Source: Ignavibacteriota bacterium
GTDB lineage: Bacteria > Bacteroidota > Ignavibacteria > Ignavibacteriales > Melioribacteraceae
Assembly (NCBI GenBank): GCA_016708125.1
Contig: JADJGF010000001.1
Location: forward strand, 2,874,001-2,938,000
Reading direction: 5' to 3'
Length of the DNA: 64,000 nt
The notes below the pieces were generated by a model. The model was not told where the DNA came from. It did no database searches and saw only the letters and a list, made by a program, of their open reading frames with translations. The position numbers and the translations under genes were made by a program. This document shows positions 36,072 through 45,499 of the stretch, one piece after another; the first letter of the stretch is position 1, and each line of letters opens with the position of its first letter.

Positions 36072-38033
36072 ATGAAAACATCAATAATAATTTTTACAAT
36101 TTTATTTACTGCATCTTTAATTGCGCAAGAAAAATATCTTATTTACTTCAAAGATAAAGGTGATGTGCTTTCTAAGTTTGCTGATAAAGAAAAAATTTCA
36201 AATGAGATTCTTTCAGAAAAAAGTATTGAACGAAGAAAGAAAAATTTGGGTGAAAATTATTTAACAATTTCCGATCTTCCAATAAATGAAAATTATATTG
36301 ATAAGTTGGAAGAAAGTAATATTAAAATTATCAATAAGCTAAAATGGTTCAATGCCGTAAGTGCTTTTCTTAGTAATGATGAATTAAATCGAATTAAAGA
36401 ATTTTCATTTATTTCAAAAATTGAAAAAGTTAGAAAATTAAAATCGTTAAAACCAATAAATGATAATTCCGAAAAAAATAACGTACTTTCAAAATCAAAT
36501 CAAACTTATACATATGATTATGGATCTTCGTTAACACAAAATGAACTTTCGGAAATTCCCGCTGTTCACGATTTTGGTTTTTCCGGCGAAGGAGTTATTA
36601 TTGGAATTTTGGACACCGGTTTTGATTGGCAAACTGTAAATTCACTAAAAAATAAAAATGTGATTGCAGAACACGATTTTGTTTTTAATGATAGTTTAAC
36701 TGCAAATGAAACCGATGAAGATGTTTCAACGCAACATAATCACGGAACAAGCGTATTCTCAATTTTAGCCGGATTTGAAGAAGGAAAAATTGTAGGGCCA
36801 GCTTTTAATTCTTCTTTCATTTTAGCGAAAACAGAATATGTTCCTTCAGAAACTCACGTTGAAGAAGATAACTATGCCGCAGCTTTGGAATGGATGGATT
36901 CTATCGGGGTTGATATTACAACTTCATCTTTAGGTTACAGCGTATTTGATAAAACAGATTTTTCCTATACTTATGAAGATATGGATGGAAAAACTACAAT
37001 TGTAACAAAAGCCGCAGAATTAGCATTTGAAAAGGGGATCACAGTAATTACATCTGCGGGAAATGAAGGAAATAGTGTTGGGAATGATTCCACTTATTGG
37101 TACTATATTTCTGCTCCCGGTGATGGATTTAATACTTTAACAATCGGAGCAGTTACAAGTTCAAATACAATTGCTTCATTTAGTTCACGCGGACCAACTT
37201 ACGATGGAAGAATTAAGCCGGAAGTTGTTGCGCAAGGTGTTTCAGTATTTAATGCAAATGCCGGAAACGAAAGTTCATACTCTTTTGGAAACGGAACTTC
37301 TTATTCGGCTCCAATTGTGGCGGGAATTGCCGGACAATTATTATCAGCTTTTCCGCATTTATCAAATAAACAAATTAGAAGTATTTTGATTAAAAGCGGT
37401 GATAATCAAGTTAGCCCAAATACAAGTATCGGTTACGGTTTAGTTTCTTCGCTGAAAGCTATTTTATTTCCAAATTTAGAAATGATATCCGATAAATATT
37501 TTATAAATAAAATAATTTCCGATTCATTTGGAATTCAAACCAATACAGTTGAAGTGATTTCCGAAAGTGGGAATAAGTTTTCCGTAAATCAAAAAAGTGG
37601 AATTTATTATCAAATCGAATTACCGTCAGAAATTTCCTCAACCAATAATAAAATTTATTTTACTTATAAAGATTTGCAGAATAATATAATCAGAGATCCA
37701 AAAGAAGGATTTTATGAATTATATTTTGATGATTTAATTAACGATACAACAGAAGAAATACCGCAATCTTTTAAGCTTTTGCAAAATTATCCTAATCCAT
37801 TTAATCATGGAACAATTATAAATTATTCTCTTTCAAATGAAAGATTTCAAAATATCCAATTAAAAGTTTATGATATTTTAGGAAGGGAAATTACAACTTT
37901 GGTAAATGAAAATAAATCAAAGGGGAATTTTTCTGTTTATTTCGATTCGAAAAAATTAGCTTCCGGAATTTATTTTTACACACTTCGAACTTCAGATTTT
38001 TCTGAAACCAAAAAAATGATGCTTTTAAAGTAA
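36072..38033 (+). CDS. Subtilisin-like (S8) protease with T9SS sorting domain
   Basis: This is a 653-aa secreted serine protease. A signal peptide (1-17, ending IAQ) and an I9-like propeptide region precede the S8 domain with the triad Asp181 (GILDTGFDW), His224 (HNHGTSV) and Ser410 (GTSYSAP). The last ~85 residues are a T9SS type A C-terminal domain (LLQNYPNPFNHGTI, then VYDILGREI and KMMLLK). It should therefore cross the outer membrane by T9SS and be cut, and possibly glycan-anchored, by a PorU-type enzyme such as the one at 26181. It lies in a likely operon with lepB. Confidence 0.93.
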   Translation: MKTSIIIFTILFTASLIAQEKYLIYFKDKGDVLSKFADKEKISNEILSEKSIERRKKNLGENYLTISDLPINENYIDKLEESNIKIINKLKWFNAVSAFLSNDELNRIKEFSFISKIEKVRKLKSLKPINDNSEKNNVLSKSNQTYTYDYGSSLTQNELSEIPAVHDFGFSGEGVIIGILDTGFDWQTVNSLKNKNVIAEHDFVFNDSLTANETDEDVSTQHNHGTSVFSILAGFEEGKIVGPAFNSSFILAKTEYVPSETHVEEDNYAAALEWMDSIGVDITTSSLGYSVFDKTDFSYTYEDMDGKTTIVTKAAELAFEKGITVITSAGNEGNSVGNDSTYWYYISAPGDGFNTLTIGAVTSSNTIASFSSRGPTYDGRIKPEVVAQGVSVFNANAGNESSYSFGNGTSYSAPIVAGIAGQLLSAFPHLSNKQIRSILIKSGDNQVSPNTSIGYGLVSSLKAILFPNLEMISDKYFINKIISDSFGIQTNTVEVISESGNKFSVNQKSGIYYQIELPSEISSTNNKIYFTYKDLQNNIIRDPKEGFYELYFDDLINDTTEEIPQSFKLLQNYPNPFNHGTIINYSLSNERFQNIQLKVYDILGREITTLVNENKSKGNFSVYFDSKKLASGIYFYTLRTSDFSETKKMMLLK

Positions 38034-38035
38034 AC

Positions 38036-38686
38036 ATGTCTAATATTTTATTTCCAGAGCAAATAAATTATTTAGAAAATTCTCTAATTAAAGTTGATCC
38101 ATTAATTGAAGAAATAGAAAGGTTTGCTGCAGAAAATAAAATTCCGATTTTAGAAAAGATTTCCGCAAATTTCCTAGAACTTCTACTACATATTTATAGT
38201 CCCAAAACATTCTTAGAAATTGGTACAGCAATAGGATACTCTACAATAAGAGTTGCTAAAATATTACAAAATGAAGGGAAAATTGACACAATTGAATTAA
38301 GTAAAGATAATATCAAACTTGCCAAAGAATTCATTTCCAAATTTGGTTTATCAGAAAAAATTAATATAATTGAAGGAAATGCATTTGAAATTATTCCAAA
38401 TTTGAAAAATGTTTATGATTTTATTTTTCTTGATTCAGATAAAGAAGATTATGAAAAATTACTAAGTTTATCTTTTGATAAATTGAAAATCGGCGGAATA
38501 ATTTTGATAGATAATTTACTTTGGAAAGGGTTTACAGCTTCAAAGGAAATCCCGGAAAAATTAAAAATCAGCACGGAAGTAATTAGAAAATTCAACAAAT
38601 ATTTTTTGAACTTCCCGGGATTAAAATCATCAATATTGCCAATTGGTGATGGTTTAGGTTTAGCCATCAAAATTGGTGAAAAATAA
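38036..38686 (+). CDS. SAM-dependent O-methyltransferase
   Basis: This is a 216-aa protein of the class I family that includes caffeoyl-CoA O-methyltransferases and the bacterial tRNA methyltransferase TrmR. The SAM-binding motif is FLEIGTAIGYSTIRVAK; the acidic motif IDTIELSKDN and the metal-site pattern FIFLDSDKEDY follow, then IDNLLWKG. Many bacterial members modify tRNA or small molecules; the substrate here is unknown. It starts 2 nt after the subtilase stop and converges with the Rrf2 gene. Confidence 0.88.
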   Translation: MSNILFPEQINYLENSLIKVDPLIEEIERFAAENKIPILEKISANFLELLLHIYSPKTFLEIGTAIGYSTIRVAKILQNEGKIDTIELSKDNIKLAKEFISKFGLSEKINIIEGNAFEIIPNLKNVYDFIFLDSDKEDYEKLLSLSFDKLKIGGIILIDNLLWKGFTASKEIPEKLKISTEVIRKFNKYFLNFPGLKSSILPIGDGLGLAIKIGEK

Positions 38687-38688
38687 AT

Positions 38689-39117
38689 TTATACTTTTCT
38701 TTTTAATGTTTCGGTATATTCTGCAGCAACTTCTCTTACAGATTTACTTGAAATTAAAAAGTGAATATTATCTCTTAACTTACTCCACTCATCATGTAAC
38801 GGACAAGGATGTTCATCAGAACATTCTTTCAAACCCGTAACGCATTTTAATGTAATAACCGGACCTTCAATTCTTTCTACAATTTCTAAAATCGAGCTAT
38901 CCAAAGCCAGCTTTGTAATTTTGAAACCACCGCCGCGTCCTTTGTAAGAATCGACATAACCGTATTTTGCCATTCTTTGTAAAATTTTTGCCAGATAATG
39001 TGAAGGAATATCTTCTTTTTTTGCAATATCGGATGACATAACTAACATATCACTTGATTGCCTTGCAAGGAACAGAATTGCTCTAATCGCATATTCACCG
39101 GTTTTTGTGTAAATCAT
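38689..39117 (-). CDS. Rrf2-family transcriptional regulator
   Basis: This is a 142-aa repressor-type regulator. The winged helix-turn-helix is at the N-terminus (IYTKTGEYAIRAILFLAR, then HYLAKILQRM and GRGGGF). Three cysteines (Cys92, Cys99, Cys105 in KCVTGLKECSDEHPC) are placed as in Fe-S cluster sensors such as IscR, NsrR and RirA. It probably senses iron-sulfur status, oxidants or NO. No Fe-S assembly genes adjoin it, so the regulon is not visible here. Repeated ATTTAAGT sequences lie just upstream. Confidence 0.9.
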   Translation of the reverse strand: MIYTKTGEYAIRAILFLARQSSDMLVMSSDIAKKEDIPSHYLAKILQRMAKYGYVDSYKGRGGGFKITKLALDSSILEIVERIEGPVITLKCVTGLKECSDEHPCPLHDEWSKLRDNIHFLISSKSVREVAAEYTETLKRKV

Positions 39118-39181
39118 GCTTACCTCTTAAAGAAAAATTTTAATTAAAATACAATTATCAAAATTTATAAGGAGTTTAATA

Positions 39182-39238
39182 TCCGAAAATGAATTTAAGT
39201 AAATCGGAACTTTTTATCAACTTAAATTTTATTTAAGT
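39182..39238. promoter_or_regulatory. Repeated ATTTAAGT palindromes upstream of the Rrf2 gene
   Basis: ACTTAAAT (39220-39227) and ATTTAAGT (39231-39238) form a perfect 8-bp inverted repeat with a 3-nt loop; another ATTTAAGT is at 39193-39200. TCCGA and TCGGA flank the latter at 39182 and 39204. The pair overlaps the yigZ stop, so it is either a weak yigZ terminator or an operator for the Rrf2 gene. Confidence 0.35.
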
Positions 39239-39865
39239 CAACTCTAAATAAATTTGTTCATTTTTATTTTGTAAACGAGCTTTTCCTTGAGAAATATTTG
39301 TAATCTCAGTCTCAAGAAATTTTATTTTTGATGGTTCAATATAACAAGATATTACGGGTGATTTTTCAAATTTTTCAATAATTTTTTCACATTCAAACTT
39401 TTTTATCAAGTGATGAATTTTACTTATATCTTCATAATTGTAAGAAATTTCGATTCTTTCAAATTTTGTTAATTCGATAATTTCTGATGTTTGCAAAACT
39501 TCAAATGCACTTTTAAAATACGCTTTTCCAAGTGGACCAACACCTAATTTTGTTCCGCCAAAATATCTTAGAACAACAACTAAAATATTTGTTAAATTAA
39601 AATGATTTATTGCATTCAAAATTCGTAATCCGGCTGTTCCATTTGGTTCTCCATCATCTGAATATTTTTCTTCTCCGGAATTAAGTTTGTATGCGTAACA
39701 ATGATGAGTTGCATCATAAAATTCTTTTTTAAGATTTTTTAATTCAGAATTTACATTTTCATTTGATGAAATATTAATTGCATATCCTAAAAAAGAGGAG
39801 CCTTTTTCTTTAAATTTATATGAGTTATTTTTTTTAATCGTTAAAATTTTTTCTGAATGATTCAT
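39233..39865 (-). CDS. YigZ/IMPACT-family protein
   Basis: This is a 210-aa protein of the UPF0029/IMPACT family. The N-terminal domain carries the signature stretches GSSFLGYAINIS, THHCYAYKL, YSDDGEPNGTAG, and VVVLRYFGGTKLGVGPLG; a small C-terminal ferredoxin-like domain follows. Family members bind nucleotides or act in translation-related stress; the precise role in bacteria is unclear. It is divergent from uvrA and upstream of the Rrf2 regulator. Confidence 0.93.
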   Translation of the reverse strand: MNHSEKILTIKKNNSYKFKEKGSSFLGYAINISSNENVNSELKNLKKEFYDATHHCYAYKLNSGEEKYSDDGEPNGTAGLRILNAINHFNLTNILVVVLRYFGGTKLGVGPLGKAYFKSAFEVLQTSEIIELTKFERIEISYNYEDISKIHHLIKKFECEKIIEKFEKSPVISCYIEPSKIKFLETEITNISQGKARLQNKNEQIYLELT

Positions 39866-39950
39866 TGTAGTAAATTTTATAAATAATAAAAATTGATTTT
39901 CAGCTAACCTTTAACTAATATAATTGTTTGAACAATTCCAAATTTATTTA

Positions 39951-42776
39951 ATGATACAAGACAAAATAATTATTAGAGGTGCAAGAGAGCACAATCTAAA
40001 AAATATAAATTTAGAAATTCCTCGAAATTCTCTAACAGTAATTACGGGTTTATCCGGCTCGGGAAAATCATCATTAGCGTTTGATACAATATTTGCCGAA
40101 GGACAGCGAAGATATATTGAATCACTTTCTGTATATGCCCGGCAATTTTTGGGTCAAATGGAAAAACCAGATGTTGATTTAATCGAAGGACTAAGTCCGG
40201 CAATTTCTATTGAACAAAAATCTTCCGGCGGAAATCCAAGATCAACAGTTGGAACAATTACGGAAATTTATGATTTTCTGAGATTACTATATGCGCGAGT
40301 TGGAACGGCTCATTGCTACAATTGCGGGAATGTTGTTAAAAAGCAATCAGCTGATCAAATTATTGATAAGATTTTAGAAAATTTTGATGGAAAGAAAATT
40401 GTAATTCTCGCTCCAGTTGTGCGCGGAAGAAAAGGACATTACTGCGAACTTTTTGAAGACATTCAAAAAGATGGGTTTCTAAAAGTTAGAGTTGATGAAG
40501 AAATTATTGAACTTACTAAAGATTATAAAGTTGATAGGTATAAAATTCACAATATCGAAATTGTAATTGATAGAATGCAAATTTCGGAGAAATCAAGATT
40601 TAGATTATCTGAGTCCATTGAAGTTGCGTTAAATTTTGGAAACGGAAGTTTAATTATAAATTCTGAAAATGCGGATCATATTTTCAGCAGACATTTTGCT
40701 TGCGCTGAATGTGGAATTGGTTTTCAAGAACTTGCGCCAAATTCATTTTCGTTTAATTCCCCTTATGGTTCTTGTCCCGATTGTGACGGCTTAGGTGAAA
40801 AAAAAGATTTAGATATTAAATTGTTAATTCCGGATTTTGATAAAACAATTAATGAAGGTGCTTTAGAACCAATAGGGAAGCCAAGAAAAGTATGGTTTTA
40901 CAATCAGCTTGAAGCTGTGGGAAAGCATTTTAATTTTGATTACAAAACTAAAATTAAAGATTTGACAGAAGAGCAGTTTAATATAATTCTGTACGGAAGC
41001 AAAGAAAAAATTCCTTTCACTTATACTTTTGGAAATGGAAAAAATGCAAATTATATGCACAAATTTTCCGGATTAAAAAAGTATGTTCAAAATTATTTTG
41101 AAAATACTACCTCATCTAAAATTAGAGAATGGGCAGAATCATTTATGAATTCTCAAATTTGCTCAACATGTAACGGCGGAAGATTAAAGAAAGAATCATT
41201 AGCTGTAAAAATCAATGGATTAAATATTAGTGAAGTATCAAATTTATCAATCGTAAGAACAAAAGAATTTTGCGAAAATATTAAACTTGAGGGCAATGCT
41301 GCAATTATTGCACATCAAATTATTAAAGAAATAAATTCCAGATTAGATTTTTTATTAAATGTTGGATTAGAGTATTTAACACTTAATCGTTCTGCAAGAA
41401 CACTTTCCGGCGGAGAATCTCAAAGAATTAGACTCGCAACGCAGATCGGTTCTCAGCTTACCGGAGTATTATATGTTTTGGATGAACCCAGCATTGGACT
41501 TCATCAAAGTGATAATATAAAATTAATTAAGTCACTTCAAGAATTAAGAAATTTGGGCAACACTGTAATTGTTGTTGAGCATGATAAAGAAACAATGTCT
41601 CACGCTGATTATATTGTTGATCTTGGACCAAAAGCCGGAATTCACGGCGGGGAAGTTTGTTTTCATGGAGATAGAAATAGTTTAGCAAAATATGAAAATA
41701 AAAATTCAATAACTTTATCATATTTGTTAAATCAAAAATCGATTGAGATTCCTTCAGAAAGAAGAATTGATACAAATCAAAATTTGGAGATTATTGGTGC
41801 AACCGGAAATAATCTTAAAAATGTTCATCTCAAAATTCCACTTGGAAAATTTGTTGCTATTACCGGAGTAAGCGGATCTGGAAAATCTTCATTAATAAAT
41901 GAAACGCTTGTTAGAATTTTAATGCGAAAAATTTATAATTCAAAAACAATTCCTTTGGATTTTATAGAAATAAAAGGATTGGAATTTATTGATAAAATAA
42001 TTGAGATTGACCAATCCCCAATTGGACGAACTCCAAGATCAAACCCGGCAACTTATACCGGATTATTTACATTTATCAGAGATTTATTTTCGCAATTACC
42101 GGAATCAAAAATTAGAGGATATTCTCCGGGAAGATTTAGTTTTAATGTTTCCGGAGGAAGATGCGAAGAATGTCAAGGCGATGGATTGAAAAAAATTGAG
42201 ATGAATTTTCTTCCGGATGTTTATGTTATTTGCGAAGAATGCAACGGAAAAAGATATAATAGAGAAACTTTAGAAGTGTTGTACAAAACAAAATCTATAA
42301 ATGATGTTTTGGAAATGACGATTGAATCTGCATTAGAATTTTTTGAAGAAATGCCTCGAATAAAAAGAAAGTTAAAATCATTGAACGATGTTGGTTTGGG
42401 ATATATAAAACTTGGTCAGCAAGCAACAACGCTTTCCGGCGGAGAAGCGCAAAGAGTAAAATTGGCAACGGAATTAAGCAAAGTCGGAACCGGAAAAACA
42501 ATTTATATTTTAGATGAACCGACAACCGGACTTCATTTTGAAGATATAAATATTTTGCTTGGTGTTTTAAATAAACTTGTTGATAAAGGAAATACGGTCG
42601 TAGTTGTTGAACATAATTTGGATGTTATAAAAGTTGCTGATCACGTTATTGATTTAGGTCCGGGTGGCGGTGAATTTGGCGGAAACATAATTGCAGAAGG
42701 AACACCGGAAGAAATAATTAATTATTCTCAAAGTTTAACCGGAAAATATTTAAAACAAGAATTGCAATTAAATTAA
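39951..42776 (+). CDS. uvrA: Excinuclease ABC subunit A
   Basis: UvrA finds DNA damage in nucleotide excision repair, as a dimer with UvrB. The 941-aa protein has two ABC ATPase halves: the first Walker A GLSGSGKSSLAFDTI, the first signature LSGGESQRIRLA, the second Walker A GVSGSGKSSLINE, and the second signature LSGGEAQRVKLA. Zinc modules are visible (CAECGIGF...CPDCDG and CEECQGDG...CEECNGKR). The ATG at 39951 gives the canonical start IQDKIIIRGAREHNLKN; a TTG at 39924 is not needed. Length is normal. Confidence 0.98.
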   Translation: MIQDKIIIRGAREHNLKNINLEIPRNSLTVITGLSGSGKSSLAFDTIFAEGQRRYIESLSVYARQFLGQMEKPDVDLIEGLSPAISIEQKSSGGNPRSTVGTITEIYDFLRLLYARVGTAHCYNCGNVVKKQSADQIIDKILENFDGKKIVILAPVVRGRKGHYCELFEDIQKDGFLKVRVDEEIIELTKDYKVDRYKIHNIEIVIDRMQISEKSRFRLSESIEVALNFGNGSLIINSENADHIFSRHFACAECGIGFQELAPNSFSFNSPYGSCPDCDGLGEKKDLDIKLLIPDFDKTINEGALEPIGKPRKVWFYNQLEAVGKHFNFDYKTKIKDLTEEQFNIILYGSKEKIPFTYTFGNGKNANYMHKFSGLKKYVQNYFENTTSSKIREWAESFMNSQICSTCNGGRLKKESLAVKINGLNISEVSNLSIVRTKEFCENIKLEGNAAIIAHQIIKEINSRLDFLLNVGLEYLTLNRSARTLSGGESQRIRLATQIGSQLTGVLYVLDEPSIGLHQSDNIKLIKSLQELRNLGNTVIVVEHDKETMSHADYIVDLGPKAGIHGGEVCFHGDRNSLAKYENKNSITLSYLLNQKSIEIPSERRIDTNQNLEIIGATGNNLKNVHLKIPLGKFVAITGVSGSGKSSLINETLVRILMRKIYNSKTIPLDFIEIKGLEFIDKIIEIDQSPIGRTPRSNPATYTGLFTFIRDLFSQLPESKIRGYSPGRFSFNVSGGRCEECQGDGLKKIEMNFLPDVYVICEECNGKRYNRETLEVLYKTKSINDVLEMTIESALEFFEEMPRIKRKLKSLNDVGLGYIKLGQQATTLSGGEAQRVKLATELSKVGTGKTIYILDEPTTGLHFEDINILLGVLNKLVDKGNTVVVVEHNLDVIKVADHVIDLGPGGGEFGGNIIAEGTPEEIINYSQSLTGKYLKQELQLN

Positions 42777-42782
42777 TTTGAA

Positions 42783-44123
42783 ATGAAAAAAATAATTATT
42801 CCAAAAAATATTTTAACTGTTGATGAACAAAATAGAATACTTTTCAATCACGCTGTAGAAATTGAGGGAAATAGAATTATTAATATTTTTCCAGTTCAAG
42901 AAATTGATAAAAATAAATTCAATGTAGAAATTTTTAATTTTCCAAATCTTACGTTAATTCCCGGTTTTGTTCAAACACATGTTCATCTTTGTCAAACTTT
43001 ATTTAGAGGTTTGGCTGAAGATATGGAACTTCTTGATTGGCTTCAGAAAAAAATATTTCCTTACGAAAATTCGCATGATAAAAATTCGTTAAAACTTTCG
43101 GCTCAATTAGGAATTCATGAATTACAAAAAGGCGGAACCACAACAATTTTGGATATGGGAACAATTAATCATCACGAAATTATTTTTGATGAATTAATAA
43201 AATCTAATATGCGCGCAATATCCGGGAAATGTATGATGGATATAAATTCACTTTATCCAAAATTTATAGAAAATACTGAAGGTAGTTTGAATCAATCATA
43301 TCAGCTTGCAAAGGAATTTCACAATTCAAATAATGAAAAAATTAAATACGGTTTTGCACCAAGATTTGTTTTATCGTGTTCGGAATATTTGCTAAAAGAA
43401 ACAAAAAGTATGATGAAAGATTTTCAAAATTCAATTTATCACACGCATTCATCGGAAAATAAAAGTGAAATTGAAGCAGTTAAACAAATGCACAATATGG
43501 AAAATATAGAATATTTCGATTCGATAAATATTCTTGGAGATCATACGGTTTTGGCTCATGGAATTCACGTAAATGAAAAGGAAATTGGATTGTTGAAAAA
43601 TTCTAAAACAAGAATTTCTCATTGTCCTTCTTCAAATTTAAAACTTGGTTCCGGAGTTGCAGATATTCCAAGATATTTAAAAGAAAACATTTCGGTTTCG
43701 CTTGGTGCGGATGGAGCGCCGTGCAATAATAATTTAAGTCAATTTACAGAAATGCGATTGGCATCATTAATTCAAAAACCAAGATATTCGCCAACTGCGA
43801 TGGATGCTTTAATAGTTTTTCGTTTGGCAACAATTGAAGGTGCGAAAGCTTTAAATCTGCAAAATGAAATTGGAAGTATTGAAATTGGTAAAAAAGCCGA
43901 TTTAGTTTTTTTGGATTTGGAGAAACCAAATCAAACATTAATTGATGAAAATATTTATTCAACAATTATTTTTTCTGCAAGTAACGAAAATGTTAAAGAA
44001 GTAATGATTGACGGCGATTGGGTTGTTCGCAATGGAAAATCATTAAATTATAATGAAGATGAATTATACGAAAAAGGCAAAATTGAACTTAATGAATTAT
44101 TAAAAAGAGCAAAGTTAAATTGA
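42783..44123 (+). CDS. Amidohydrolase, MTA/SAH deaminase-like
   Basis: This is a 446-aa metal-dependent amidohydrolase of the ATZ/TRZ/MtaD group. The metal ligands are seen in GFVQTHVHLCQTLFRG (HxH), the later His motifs HTHSSENKSE and LAHGIHV, and the Asp in SLGADGAPCNN. EDMELLDWLQKKIFPYE is the segment typical of 5-methylthioadenosine/S-adenosylhomocysteine deaminases. Other purine or aminohydrolase substrates remain possible. It starts 6 nt after uvrA and overlaps rdgB by 1 nt (TGATG), which fits a nucleotide-housekeeping operon. Confidence 0.85.
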   Translation: MKKIIIPKNILTVDEQNRILFNHAVEIEGNRIINIFPVQEIDKNKFNVEIFNFPNLTLIPGFVQTHVHLCQTLFRGLAEDMELLDWLQKKIFPYENSHDKNSLKLSAQLGIHELQKGGTTTILDMGTINHHEIIFDELIKSNMRAISGKCMMDINSLYPKFIENTEGSLNQSYQLAKEFHNSNNEKIKYGFAPRFVLSCSEYLLKETKSMMKDFQNSIYHTHSSENKSEIEAVKQMHNMENIEYFDSINILGDHTVLAHGIHVNEKEIGLLKNSKTRISHCPSSNLKLGSGVADIPRYLKENISVSLGADGAPCNNNLSQFTEMRLASLIQKPRYSPTAMDALIVFRLATIEGAKALNLQNEIGSIEIGKKADLVFLDLEKPNQTLIDENIYSTIIFSASNENVKEVMIDGDWVVRNGKSLNYNEDELYEKGKIELNELLKRAKLN

Positions 44124-44710
44124 TGAAAATAATTTTTGCAACCGGAAATAAAGGAAAATTAATAGAAGTAAGAAATATTTTTTCAGATACAAAATTTGAA
44201 ATTATTTCTATGGAAGAAATTGGGTTTGCCGAAGAAATTATTGAAGATGGAAAAACATTTGAAGAAAATTCATTTATTAAAGCTGATAAAATTTTTAGTG
44301 GATTTAAAATTCCGGTAATTGCCGATGATTCAGGTTTAGCTGTAGATCAATTAAATGGTGAACCGGGAATATTTTCTGCGCGCTATGCCGGAGAAGATGT
44401 TTCTTATTATGATAACAATATTAAATTGTTAAATGAACTAAAAAATTTTCCCGAACCACATTTGGCAAAGTTTTTATGTAGTGCAGTTTATGTTGATGAA
44501 AAAAATAGAATTTCTGTTTTGGGAGATTTGCCGGGAAAAATTATAAATGAATTTAAAGGTGAACATGGATTTGGTTATGATCCAATTTTTCAACCGGATG
44601 GATTTGACTTAACTTTAGCTCAAATGAATTTGGAAGATAAAAATAGAATTAGTCACAGAGCAAAAGCATTTAATTTGTTGAAGAAGAAAATTGAAGAAGT
44701 GAAAACGTAG
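44123..44710 (+). CDS. rdgB: Non-canonical purine NTP pyrophosphatase (RdgB/HAM1)
   Basis: This 195-aa enzyme hydrolyses dITP, XTP and related damaged purine nucleotides to monophosphates, keeping them out of DNA. Motifs: FATGNKGKLIEVRNIF at the start, ADDSGLAVDQLNGEPG, SARYAGED, GYDPIFQPDG, and NRISHRAKAF at the end. ATG 44123 overlaps the upstream stop as TGATG; a TTG at 44120 is the less likely start. An 8-bp tandem repeat begins at its stop codon. Confidence 0.97.
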   Translation: MKIIFATGNKGKLIEVRNIFSDTKFEIISMEEIGFAEEIIEDGKTFEENSFIKADKIFSGFKIPVIADDSGLAVDQLNGEPGIFSARYAGEDVSYYDNNIKLLNELKNFPEPHLAKFLCSAVYVDEKNRISVLGDLPGKIINEFKGEHGFGYDPIFQPDGFDLTLAQMNLEDKNRISHRAKAFNLLKKKIEEVKT

Positions 44711-44750
44711 AAACGTTAAAACGTTGAGACGTAAAAAAGTGGAAACGTGA
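44701..44750. repeat. 8-bp tandem repeat with ACGT core
   Basis: ACGT occurs at 44705, 44713, 44721, 44729 and 44745, with a decayed AAGT at 44737, so the period is exactly 8 bp over six units of a GAAACGT-like motif. The first unit includes the rdgB stop codon. The rest of this 100-nt convergent gap holds TTCGTGCATTCGTGG, a short direct repeat near 44770. Confidence 0.65.
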
Positions 44751-44811
44751 AAAGTCAAAAAAAAATTCGTGCATTCGTGGCTTAGTTTAATCCAATCAAT
44801 AGTCGGGATTT

Positions 44812-45495
44812 TTATTTTTCCGCAATTACAACTTGTACAATTCCAAACGTGAGAGAAAATTTTTCAATATTTCTAAATCCAACTTCACACAAAATTTTTT
44901 CTAAATCAATTTTTGAATCAAATATATTTACTGATTCCGGAAGGTAAGTATAAGCTTCATTATCTTTAGAAATTATTTTTCCAACAAGCGGCAGAATTTT
45001 TTGAAAATAAAATTGGTAAAGATTTTTAATTAAAAAGTTTTTCGGCAAACGAAATTCCAAAATTGTAACTTTTCCATTATTTTGAAGAACTCTAAAAAAT
45101 TCCTCAAATCCTTTTTTTATATCGTAAAAGTTTCTAACACCAAATGCCACAGTTATATTAGTAAATATTTCTTTTTTTAAGGGAATTGCTTCAGCAACAG
45201 ATTGAACTAAATTTCCTTTAATCCAATCAACTTTTTCAATAAAATGAGAAAGCATGTTTTTGCTAAGATCAACGCCAATAATCTCAATGACGCCAATTTT
45301 TTTTGCAGCAATTGAAAAATCACCGGTTCCACAAGCAATATCTAATAAACTTGAATTGGAAGAAATTTTTGTTAACTCTAAAGCTTTTTTTCTCCAATAA
45401 AAATCTATTCCCAAACTCAGAAAATGATTGAGGAAATCATATCTATGTGAAATGCTGTCAAAAATTCTTTTTACTTGTGTTTTTTTTTCTATCAT
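44812..45495 (-). CDS. ubiE: Demethylmenaquinone methyltransferase
   Basis: This 227-aa SAM-dependent methyltransferase makes menaquinone from demethylmenaquinone (MenG/UbiE). Signatures: VKRIFDSISHRYDFLNHFLSLG, DFYWRKKALELT, LLDIACGTGDFSI (SAM motif), and VAFGVRNFYDIKKG. Menaquinone, not ubiquinone, is expected for this phylum, so menG is the better functional name. It is the last of a minus-strand group of four (rsmA, mgtE, PAP2, ubiE), 4 nt from its upstream neighbour. Confidence 0.95.
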   Translation of the reverse strand: MIEKKTQVKRIFDSISHRYDFLNHFLSLGIDFYWRKKALELTKISSNSSLLDIACGTGDFSIAAKKIGVIEIIGVDLSKNMLSHFIEKVDWIKGNLVQSVAEAIPLKKEIFTNITVAFGVRNFYDIKKGFEEFFRVLQNNGKVTILEFRLPKNFLIKNLYQFYFQKILPLVGKIISKDNEAYTYLPESVNIFDSKIDLEKILCEVGFRNIEKFSLTFGIVQVVIAEK

Positions 45496-45499
45496 AATT

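Noticed and set aside
39924..39950. TTG 27 nt upstream as the uvrA start
   Set aside because: The ATG at 39951 gives the standard UvrA N-terminus; the extension is not conserved in the family.
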